This document shows, piece by piece, positions 24,250 through 31,764 of a stretch of 64,000 nt of DNA. A model generated the notes under the pieces. That model saw only the letters and a list, made by a program, of their open reading frames with translations. It had not been told where the DNA came from and made no database searches. The stretch spans positions 1 through 64,000 of the forward strand of contig CAUYUJ010004715.1 in assembly GCA_963575745.1 (NCBI GenBank), in the 5' to 3' direction. Position 1 is the stretch's first letter; each line of letters begins with the position of its first letter. The position numbers and the translations under genes were made by a program. This DNA comes from Prorocentrum cordatum. Taxonomy: Eukaryota; Sar; Dinophyceae; Prorocentrales; Prorocentraceae.

Positions 24250-24454
24250 TGATGACGATGATGTTGATGATGCTGCTGATGATGCTGATGGTGCTGATGC
24301 TGGTGGTGCTGATGCTGCTGCTGATGATGATGATGCTGATGATGATGCTGATGCTGATGACGATGCTGCTGATGCTCCTGCTGATGCTGATGCCGATGAT
24401 GCTGCTGATGAAGCTGCTGCTGATGCTGATGATGCTGATGCTGATGCTGTTGAC

Positions 24455-24508
<54 letters not shown>

Positions 24509-24615
24509 ACTGATGCTGATGATGAGGATGAGGATGCTAATGATCATGATGATGCGGATGCTAGTGTTGCTGATGATGATGATGATGATGGCGACGATGG
24601 TGGTGATGGTGATGG

Positions 24616-24646
<31 letters not shown>

Positions 24647-24990
24647 AAGGATGACGATGATGACGATGCTGCTGCTGATGATGATGCTGAGGATTATGAT
24701 GATGATGACGATGTATGTGACCGTGACGATGAGGATGATGACGACGATGACGATGCCGATGATGATGCTGATGCTGATGCTGATGATGGTGATGCCGAAT
24801 ATTCTGCTGACGATGATGCTGGTGATGCTGTGAGGGATGATGATGAGGATTTGGAGATGAAAGGTGATGACGCTGATGATGCTTGTGATGATGCTGCTGC
24901 CGCTGCTGTTGGTGATTATGCCGATTCTGATGATGACGCCGGTGATGCTGATGATGGTTTTTGACGATGAGGAATCTGCAACTGATGATG
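24245..24990. repeat. GAT/GCT array
   Basis: 740 bp of the usual mixture with a pure GAT run at 24458-24507. Its right end abuts the head of an E element at 25000. Confidence 0.95.
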
Positions 24991-24999
24991 CTGATGCTG

Positions 25000-26109
25000 T
25001 TCCCGGAAAGGGCTTAGGCCCAGGGTTCTCTTTTAGTGGGTTTACCCCCGGGTTTGACTTGAGGTGGGCCGGCGAATCTCGCTTGCGATAAATATCGAGG
25101 TCGAGGTGTGCCGGCGAATTCAACAAATGGAGGATGTCTCGAGCGAAACGCTTGTTTTTCAGAATTTGGTGAGCATGTCTCGAGCGAAATGCTTGTTTTG
25201 TGTTGTAGATGGTCCTCTCCTGGGGACCTGAATTCAGAGGATCTCTGAAGTGACATGCTTGTTTTCACGTGCCCAGGTCTTGAGGATGTCTCGAGCGAGA
25301 CGCTTGGTCTCACGACTCCAGGTTGCCCAGGCAGAGGTCTATCGCCAGGATTTGTTGAGGATGTCTCGAGCGAGACGCTTGGTTTCACGCGTCCTCGTCG
25401 CCCAGGCGGATGTCTAGCATGAGGATGTGTTGACGAAGTCTCGATCGAGATGCTGGCTTGCACGTGTCCAGGTTGCCCAGGCGGATGCCTAGCATGAGGA
25501 TGTGTTCAGAATGTCTTGAGGGATACGCTTGTTTTCACGTGTCCAGGTCGCCCAGGCACAGCACAGCCCTCGGCACGGTACGTTAATATCGATACCCTTA
25601 GCATTGCAGCCTGGCATGTTGCCTGGCACGTTCCGCGGAGCTTCCCGTGGCGAGTCCCCCTTGGCACGTCGCGCGGTGCACGTCCACTGGCACATTCCGT
25701 AGCGCGTCCCCTTGGCACGTCCCGCGGTGCGTGCCCATGGCACGTCCCTGGCACGTCGCCTGGCGCGTCCCTTGGGACGTTCCGCGGCGCGTCCTCCTGG
25801 CATGTTCCCTCTGTCGGTAAGTTCTGGGGCAGCTACCATCTGCTCAGGCAGCTCGAGCTTAAGATCCAGATCAGTTCGGTCAGGACTCGGATGCCAGGAA
25901 GGACTCGATCCACAACGCTATATAGAGCACACTCACGGCATGACACATCGCCGTTCAGCACTGCGTAGCACAGCACAGCATTCGGCATAGTACATCAAGA
26001 TTGACACATACAGAATTTCATTTGCCCGTCACCCAATCAGGTGTCCTTGAAACGTTGCCATGCCTTTTATTTTTTATATTATTTTCCGGGTTCGTGGGTC
26101 GATCATGTT
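25000..26109 (+). mobile_element. Composite element E, type 2, single copy
   Basis: Same head (TTCCCGGAAAGGGCTTAGG), GTCTCGAGCGAAACGCTTG words and tail (GTTCGTGGGTCGATCATGTT) as the 11.8-kb cluster, but the cargo differs. A 12-bp repeat of the TGGCACGTCCCG type (25615-25800) is followed by a conserved segment with CTCAGGCAGCTCGAGCTTAA and CACAACGCTATA. It lies between two GAT arrays, which shows both of its ends cleanly. Confidence 0.6.
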
Positions 26110-26552
26110 TTTGATGATGATGATGATGTTGATGATGATGATGATGATGATGATGGGGCTGGTGCCGCTGATGCTGATTCTGACAGTGTTGCTGTTGATG
26201 ACGATGGTGATGCTGATGCTGATGATGCTGATGCTGATGAGGATGCTGATGACTGTGATGCTGCTGATGATGAGGATGCCGATGGCGATGATGATGCTGA
26301 TGATGATGGGGATGCTGAGGATTATGCTGATGATACTGGTGATGCTGCTGCTGTTGATGATGAGGTTGATGAAGGATGTGAGGCACAATATGAAGATGAT
26401 GCTGATGCTAATGATGTTGTTGATGAGGATTATGGTGACGAAGCTGCTGATACTGATGATGCTGATCATGATCATGATGCTGACGATGATGATTATGCTG
26501 TTGTTGATGCTGATAATGCTGTTGATGCTGTTGATGATGATGATGGTGATGC

Positions 26553-26599
<47 letters not shown>

Positions 26600-26680
26600 C
26601 TGATGCTGATGCTGACGCTGATGCTGATCATGATGATGCTGATGCTGCTTATGCTGATGGTGCTTAGATTGGTGATCGTG
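26110..26680. repeat. GAT/GCT array
   Basis: Follows the E element without a gap. Contains GCT, GTT and CAT variants and a pure GAT run at 26555-26600. Confidence 0.95.
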
Positions 26681-26845
26681 ATGACGCTGTTGGCGATTCT
26701 GTTGATGTTCAGCACGATCGAAGAAGCCTACGGCGAAGCCCCGCCGCCCCCTGGCTTTTGGACTCGCCCATGTGGCCGAGCGTTGTGGCAAGAGCTCTGC
26801 CAAGCTATCGGACCATGTGTTCCCCCAGCCGGTGTGGAAACCCTT
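26681..26845. other. Single-copy segment, possible exon fragment
   Basis: One plus frame reads MFSTIEEAYGEAPPPPGFW and then GRALWQELCQAIGPCVPPAG, balanced enough to be a captured exon, but it runs from one array into another (GGA from 26846). Confidence 0.2.
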
Positions 26846-26904
26846 CGGAGAAGGAGGAGGAGGAGGAGGAGGAGGAGGAGGAGGAGGAGGAGGAGGAGGA
26901 GGAG
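26846..26904. repeat. GGA tract
   Basis: Pure GGA run preceding the CTTGGGG repeat block. Confidence 0.9.
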
Positions 26905-27175
26905 TGCCTTTGGGGGCTTCTCGGGGGCCTCTTTGGCCGTCTTGGGACATTCCTGGCCCGTCGGACGCCGTCGGAAGCCGTCTTGGAGGCCTCTCTGGGC
27001 CGACTTGGGGCTCTTTTGGGGTGCTCCAGTGCCGTCGTGAACGCCATCTTGGCGTCTTGGAGGCCCCTCGGGCCATCTTGGGACCCTCTTGGGGCCGCCT
27101 TGGGAACCTCTTGGGCAGTTCTGGGGGCATTTTGGAGGCCTCTTGGGCGATCTTGGGGTGGCAGTTGTGAGCTCT
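26905..27175. repeat. CTTGGGGCC repeat family (G-form)
   Basis: Degenerate short repeat built from TCTTGGGG, GCCGTCTTGG and GGGCCTC every 12-30 bases. The same family occurs at 45.66-45.80, 48.42-48.74, 50.80-51.23, 60.83-61.11 and 63.84-64.00 kb, and as its complement at 44.1-44.8, 45.1-45.3 and 46.33-46.60 kb. It gives Leu/Gly/Trp- or Pro/Arg-rich pseudo-translations. Confidence 0.75.
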
Positions 27176-27179
27176 TGGA

Positions 27180-27326
27180 CCACAGGCAGGAGGACGAGGA
27201 TCAGGAGGAGCAAGAGGAGCAGCAGGAGGAGGAGGAGGAGGAGAAAGAGGAGGAGGCAGAGAAGAAGGAGGAGGAGGAGGATCAGGAGGAGGAGGAGGAC
27301 GAGGAGGAGGAGGAGGAGGACAAGTG
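27180..27326. repeat. GGA tract opening DR1 copy 2
   Basis: GGA/GAG triplets that end exactly where DR1 begins (GTGTAAACCC). Confidence 0.9.
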
Positions 27327-27900
27327 TAAACCCAAGGGTCATCAACCCTCCAAGCTCCCTCTTGATAGGCTATATACAGCGGTTCATTTCTACTGAGGGA
27401 ACTGCCTCGTTGGAAGACAACCGTTTGAAGATCCTGAAGCATACCAAAACATGTTCCTCGGGATTCCAACGCCATGGGTCAACCTGACTGTTGCGTCTGG
27501 ATGATTCTGAATCGTGCCAGAACACCCTTCCTGCGACTTCAACACTGCGAGTCAGCGAAACTGTTGCACCATAGTAATCCCTCATCCCTCCAAAACACCA
27601 GTTCTTGTACGTTAACCATTGGAGTCTGTGAAACTTCTGTTGCACATGGCAACCAATGCGCGGCGCTAAAGCGAGAACCACATTTTGAAAACGGCCCTTG
27701 CAAATGTTTGAAACCAATGCACGCGGCGCAAATGCGAGAGCCACCTGTTGAAAACGACCTGCCCTCCATCTGTGAAATTGTTGCCAATGTTTCAGCTTCG
27801 GGGTCATAAATGGTGAGGAAGTCTAAGGCGAAACGCCCAGCCCGCCGTAGAAACTGGCCTCGGGGTGCGACAGGGAAAAGTCATGTATAAGGAAGTGGAC
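27327..27900 (+). mobile_element. Dispersed element DR1, copy 2
   Basis: Collinear with the 2.8-kb copy: GAGGGAACTGCCTCGTTG, TTCCAACGCCATGG, AATCGTGCCAGAAC, then two GCGAGA.CCACATTTTGAAA units (four in copy 1), then GGCGAAACGCCCAGCCCGCC and TGCGACAGGG. Similarity falls off outside these words, so the copies are not recent. Confidence 0.65.
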
Positions 27901-28055
27901 CGGAGAGGAAGAGGAGGAGGAGGAAAAGGAGGAGGAGGAGGATGAGGAGGAAGAGGAGGAGGAGGAAAAGGAGGAGGAGGAGGATGAGGAGGAGGAGGAG
28001 GAGGAGGGGGGGGAGGAGGAGGAGGAGGAGGACGGGGAGGCGGGGCAGGAGGAGG
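27901..28055. repeat. GGA tract closing DR1 copy 2
   Basis: GGA/GAG run that follows DR1 and merges into an exon-like segment beginning EEDGEAGQEEGEK in one frame. Confidence 0.9.
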
Positions 28056-28352
28056 GGGAGAAGGCCTCGCGCCCCGGACTCCAGACCGACGGGGGCGCGG
28101 CTGCGCTCGTCGCTCAGCCGCTCCGCCGCCCTTCGCCAGGTGGCTCGAGGCCGGCCTCCCGCCCGCGCTCCAGCCGCTGCGGGACGCCCTGGGGCCGCGC
28201 GCGCCCGCCGGGCCCGAGGCCGCGGAGACCGCCAAGGCGGGCGGCGTCCTGCGAGGGGCCGGCGGCGGAGCTCCGGTCTGGGCGTCGAGTGTTGCTTTTT
28301 CGGCCTCCAGGGGCCTTCGCCGGGCTCCGAGGCCGCCAACAAGCAATCTTCA
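28056..28352 (+). CDS. Exon-like fragment, unknown protein
   Basis: Very GC-rich, with strongly coding-like composition in one plus frame: FARWLEAGLPPALQPLRDAL, then GPRAPAGPEAAETAKAGG. An overlapping frame at its left end (KASRPGLQTDGGAAALVAQP) also looks coding, so there may be a frameshift or short intron near 28135. The fragment ends in a segment (28291-28354) that is repeated at 28585-28645 on the other side of a TIR element. No domain recognised; the Ala/Pro/Leu/Arg mix resembles dinoflagellate proteins. Good exon candidate, gene identity unknown. Confidence 0.4.
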
Positions 28353-28354
28353 GG
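28291..28354 (+). repeat. Direct duplication, left copy (about 61-64 bp)
   Basis: Contains CGGCCTCCAGGGGCCTTCGC and GAGGCCGCCAACAAGC. Repeated at 28585-28645 with a few substitutions and a 2-3-base shorter T run, flanking the TIR element at 28353-28578. Confidence 0.75.
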
Positions 28355-28578
28355 CAGTGGCGAAGCGTCCTGGCTCGCCTATAGCCCTACCAAACAATGT
28401 TCAAACAACTGTTTTTGTGGTTTCCACGAGATGTTCCGGCATTTCTGGCATAGTCTGTCTTGGCTTAACACATCGGGTTTGTGTTCTAAGAACATTGTTT
28501 TTGTTCGTAGGACATCTTTGGGTTCTAAGAACATTTCGTGGTAGGACTGTAGGAATGCCGGGACGGTCGGTCCCTGCT
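28353..28578. mobile_element. TIR element family B, copy 1
   Basis: About 226 bp with imperfect ~33-bp inverted ends (left GGCAGTGGCGAAGCGTCC then GGCTCGCCTATAG; right CTGTAGGAATGCCGGGACGG then TCGGTCCCTGCT). Inside are several copies of the palindromic word GTTCTAAGAACA. A second copy with the same ends and interior lies at 57431-57659. Non-coding, so MITE- or introner-like. It fits almost exactly between two ~61-bp direct duplications. Confidence 0.65.
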
Positions 28579-28584
28579 CAGATT

Positions 28585-28645
28585 GTTGCTTTCGGCCTCC
28601 AGGGGCCTTCGCCGGGCTCTGGGGCCGCCGACAAGCACTCTCAGG
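28585..28645 (+). repeat. Direct duplication, right copy
   Basis: Right-hand partner of 28291-28354; starts 6 bases after the TIR element ends. Confidence 0.75.
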
Positions 28646-29069
28646 ACGCAAAGCCTGTCCCTGGGAGTGGGCAGAGACCTCTGGGCTGGGGGTCGTCGAC
28701 GTCATGGAAGAGGCATGACGTCGGGAGGCGGGGTTGGGCGTCGCGTGCAGGGGGGGGGGAGATGCAGGGGGAGAAAAGGTGGACCCTTCGGACCCCACAG
28801 GCCCCCTTTCGGGCCCGAAAGGGCTCCTTGAGTGGCCCCAGAGGGCCTCTTTTCTGCAGCCCTCGCTGCCCCCCCATTGATCGCCCCCCCATTTATCTCG
28901 GCCCAGACCAGAGAGGAGAAACATCGGGAGACTTGAGACGGGGTCCATGCAAGCGGGGGTCAGCTAGAGCACCGCATCTTGCATGTTGTACTGGCGCGGG
29001 TGTACGCGCGGGATCCGGCAGGATCGAGGGGGCTTGGGGGAGGGGGAGTGCGGCTTCGTAGAAGCACCC
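28646..29069. other. GC-rich spacer with open plus frame
   Basis: One plus frame stays open from inside the TIR element to about 29061, but its composition (TPQAPFRARKGSLSGPRGPL) follows CCCCTTTCGGGCCCGAAAGG-type palindromic words rather than protein constraints. No gene called. Confidence 0.25.
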
Positions 29070-29128
29070 TTGCTTCTTAGAAGGCGCTGGCCTTATCTAT
29101 AGATGTAGGGCCGCTGCCTTCTAAGAAG
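29070..29128. other. Imperfect hairpin
   Basis: GCTTCTTAGAAGGC on the left pairs with GCCTTCTAAGAAGC on the right around a ~28-base loop containing CTATAG. A further CCTTCTAAGAAG follows at about 29132. Likely a small foldback element. Confidence 0.5.
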
Positions 29129-29344
29129 CAGCCTCCTTCTAAGAAGTCTTCCCCCTTCCCCCTAATTATCAACTTGTGCGCGCCGCCAGAGAGGAGGAAA
29201 AGGTACCAATACCGTTACTGGCTCAATGAGCATCACTATGTTGCCCCTTCCTTGCTTGCCTACCTCCGATCATAGGCGGGAGGCGCACGCAAACCGCTTT
29301 GGCGCGTGTTCGGGGAAGAGCTGACACCTATACGACCACCCTTC

Positions 29345-29600
29345 GGGTGCAGCCGACGGGACACCGACCGGGACACCGACCAGGACATCGACGGGCCACC
29401 GACGGGACACCGACGGGCCATTGACGGGACACCGACGGGACACCGACACAGGACACCACGGCGGGACACCGACGGGATACCACGGCGGGACACCGACGCG
29501 ACGCCGACAGAACACCGATGGGACATCACGGCGGGACACCCCTGGCCGCCGCCCGCGGACGCCGAGGAGACACCAGCGGGGCACCACGGCGGGACACCCC
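29345..29600. repeat. 12-bp minisatellite GACGGGACACCG
   Basis: About 20 units with GGGCCA, CACGGC and GATACC variants. The 12-bp period preserves frame, giving tetrapeptide repeats (DTDG/GHRR types) in plus frames. Flanked by ordinary GC-rich sequence. Confidence 0.85.
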
Positions 29601-29809
29601 TGGCCACGCGGGCCCACCAGAGGGGCGGTCTCTTGTCTTGACCCGCTCTAGCCATAGCCATAGCGTATGCTTTCCTCCCCCGCAGCTTCGCCTCGGCCGC
29701 ACGCACGGCACGAGCCCGAAACCGAAATCGATTACCCGGTGAGGGGCTCTCCGTTCCACTTCGATCTCACCCCCCAGCCTCCGATGAGCATAACCTCTCG
29801 GAGGCCCGA

Positions 29810-29960
29810 GCCGACTTCTCAGATTGGCGCCAGGGCCCCCTGGCGGCGCCTCTGGCGCCCCCCTGGGAGCGCTTCCGCGCGCCAGGGAGTGACTCCGGCG
29901 CCGATCCGAGAAATCCCCGCGGACCTCCAGCAGTTTCTGTTTGCGTCATTGCTTGTTCCC
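29810..29960. mobile_element. TIR element family C, degraded copy
   Basis: Right half carries CGGCGCCGATCCGAGAAATC, CGCGGACCT and a CTGTTTGCGTC...TTGTTCCCTA end; left half only GACTTCTCAGATTGGCGCC. The same sequence forms near-perfect inverted ends in the intact copy at 59457-59611. Confidence 0.5.
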
Positions 29961-30146
29961 TACCCCAAACCCCCGACGTCATGAGGTCTCGACCCCTTCC
30001 CCAGGACCCGCTTCTCCTGCCGACTCGTTTCTGACGGTCCCGAGGCCTGGCGAGGGCCCCCAGATGCCAAAAATGGCACAGGCCTCCCGTGGTGATCTTT
30101 TTTCGTTGCTCGAGGGGGTCTGGGACGCGTGGCGTCGCCTCGGATC

Positions 30147-30296
30147 GGGGGCCACATGCGAACCCTGCCCCTACCCCCCACGATTTCTGAGGGGGATGGT
30201 GGGGTTCATTTCATTCGGGAGCTCCCGAACGAAGTGAACCCCACCCTCCCCCTCAGAAATCGTGGGGGGTAGGGGCAGGGTTCGCATGTGGCCCCC
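30147..30296. mobile_element. Spacer-free 150-bp palindrome, copy 1
   Basis: Two ~75-bp arms meet at GGGAGCTCCC (centre 30221/30222) with no loop. Arms start GGGGGCCACATGCGAACC and include CTACCCCCCACGATTTCTGA; mismatches are few. A second palindrome of the same family and length lies at 57.84-57.98 kb. It sits ~40 bp before an exon-like segment, so it may lie in an intron. Confidence 0.7.
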
Positions 30297-30339
30297 TATC
30301 GGAGCCTTCCTCGGCCTGCGTGCCCCTGCGCCTCCCCAG

Positions 30340-30480
30340 ACGCAGGCAGCCGCCCGGGTGCTGATCCGCCTGGGCAGCGGCGACGAGGCGCAGGCCGGCT
30401 CGCCCGCAGGGGGGGCGGGGGGCCTTCGGGGCCGCGGCACGGCGCCTCGGCGTGCCTCGCGCTGCTGGCCTGCACCAGCC
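30340..30480 (+). CDS. Exon-like fragment, unknown protein
   Basis: A pyrimidine-rich tract ending CTCCCCAG (30332-30339) is a good splice acceptor. The frame after it reads TQAAARVLIRLGSGDEAQAG, which looks like real helical protein. In the last 59 bases another frame (HGASACLALLACTS) is more coding-like, and that piece is duplicated beyond the next TIR element at 30673-30731. Exon structure and product are unknown. With the palindrome upstream and the TIR element downstream, both mobile pieces would occupy intron positions. Confidence 0.4.
30422..30480 (+). repeat. Direct duplication, left copy (59 bp)
   Basis: From GCCTTCGGGGCCGCGG to GGCCTGCACCAGCC. Identical apart from a few bases to 30673-30731, on the far side of the family A element. 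Confidence 0.8.
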
Positions 30481-30672
30481 TTATGTCGGGCGTGTCCCCC
30501 CCTATAGGGGGATTTTCGACGAAAAATAAAACATACCCCAAACATGCCCCAAAAAGGTAAAAAAACATAAAAAATAGTCCCCAGACTATTTTTGGATTAT
30601 TTTCTGATCATTTTTGGGGTATCTTTTATTTTTCGTCGAAAATCCCCCTGTAGGGGGACAGGCCCGACTGAA
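30481..30672. mobile_element. TIR element family A, copy 1
   Basis: 192 bp filling the interval between two 59-bp direct repeats exactly. Inverted ends are long (~48 bp): GTCGGGCGTGTCCCCC, CTATAGGGGGATTTTCGACG, AAAAATAAAA and ATACCCCAAA on the left, mirrored on the right. The interior has AAAAATAGTCCCCAGAC and GACTATTTTTGG. Two shorter relatives lie at 31548 and 34886. No coding capacity. Confidence 0.75.
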
Positions 30673-30731
30673 GCCTTCGGGGTCGCGGCACTGCGCCTCG
30701 GCGTGCCTCGCGCTGCTGGCCTGCACCAGCC
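30673..30731 (+). repeat. Direct duplication, right copy
   Basis: Partner of 30422-30480. The plus frame continues past it as SACLALLACTSRGDPAIASR, so this copy may be the start of another exon-like piece (to about 30840). Confidence 0.8.
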
Positions 30732-30887
30732 GAGGGGATCCGGCGATCGCGAGCAGGGATTCTCCGGGGGCGTGGATTCGCGACGGGTCCCACGGGGATT
30801 CCACGGGGAATCGCGCGGATTTCCGCCGCCGAGCGAGGCGGCAACGGCCGCATTTTGGGGAGGGCGCTTTTCCCGATCCATGGATTT

Positions 30888-30912
30888 GGCGACCGCGCGC
30901 CAAATCCATGAA
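30888..30912. other. Short perfect hairpin
   Basis: ATGGATTTGGCG pairs with CGCCAAATCCAT around a 6-base GC loop. Part of the element nest. Confidence 0.5.
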
Positions 30913-30952
30913 TCGCTGATCCATGTTTGCGCGCCCCCGAGGGGAGAAACAC

Positions 30953-31122
30953 GCTGACCATGACCAAGACATCGCGGGATCTCGTCGATGCCGATCTTGG
31001 CCACGGTCCATGTGTCGACCGTCGGCGATAGCCGCGAGGATGAGCCACAGAATAGCGCTGGCCAAGATCGATGGCGACCAAGACAGGCACAATGTTTCCG
31101 CGGTCAGTTTTGGTCGTGGTCC
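30953..31122. mobile_element. Imperfect inverted-repeat element
   Basis: Left arm has CTGACCATGACCAAGACATC and CGATGCCGATCTTGGCCA; right arm has TGGCCAAGATCGATGGCGAC and GGTCAGTTTTGGTCGTGG. About 170 bp, non-coding, no second copy seen. Confidence 0.5.
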
Positions 31123-31179
31123 CCGTGCTCTTCCTCTCCAGCCCGTCGCTCGACTGCATGTAAGAGAGACCCTTCGCCG

Positions 31180-31303
31180 GAGTGACCTTTGGTGTGGGCC
31201 CAATGGGGCCCCCCGATCGCCGAGCGCGATGCGGTAGTAGCGTCTTGCGCGCTCGTGTTTGATTCCTCCGCGGCCCCACCAGGCCGCGCACCAAAGGTCA
31301 CTC
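31180..31303. mobile_element. MITE-like element with 17-bp inverted ends
   Basis: GAGTGACCTTTGGTGTG at 31180-31196 is mirrored at 31287-31303 with one mismatch. 124 bp, non-coding. Lies between the previous element and a GT array. Confidence 0.6.
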
Positions 31304-31379
31304 TTGACCAGGGTCAGTCTTGCGTGTAGTCGAGTTGCTCATTCATGCAGGCGTTCGGCGCCCTGATTGAACGGTGCGC

Positions 31380-31455
31380 GTGTATGTGTGTGTGTGTGTA
31401 TGTGTGTGTGTGTGTGTGTTTGTTTGTTTGTTTGTTTGTGTGTGTGTGTGTGTAT
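31380..31455. repeat. GT/GTTT microsatellite
   Basis: GT dinucleotides broken by GTTT repeats. Alternating purine/pyrimidine, so Z-DNA-prone. Confidence 0.95.
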
Positions 31456-31547
31456 GAGACATTGCCGCCAGCACACTTCGGCTCGTGGCGTGGCAGCTCC
31501 CTCTGCCGTGGATGTGCCCTCCGTGCCGCCATTTCGCGCTTCTAGTC

Positions 31548-31703
31548 TTAAGTCGTACATGTCCCTCTACAGGAGGAATGTCCAAAGAGTTTTAAATATG
31601 ATATGGGGACGATTTTTGTGAATTTTGGATTATTTTTGAATGTGTTCATATTTTTCGTTTTTTCGCCCGCAATCCGCCTGTAGGAGGACATGCCCAACCT
31701 AAG
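31548..31703. mobile_element. TIR element family A, copy 2
   Basis: Ends CATGTCCCTCTACAGGAGG and CCGCCTGTAGGAGGACATG are inverted. The interior has GATTATTTTTGAATG as in the other copies. Flanked by TCTAGTC at 31541-31547 and 31704-31710, a 7-bp target duplication. Confidence 0.65.
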
Positions 31704-31764
31704 TCTAGTCCGAGGACGAAAAGGTACCCATACCACTACCCTTGCCTTGCCTCGTTTTCCCTTT

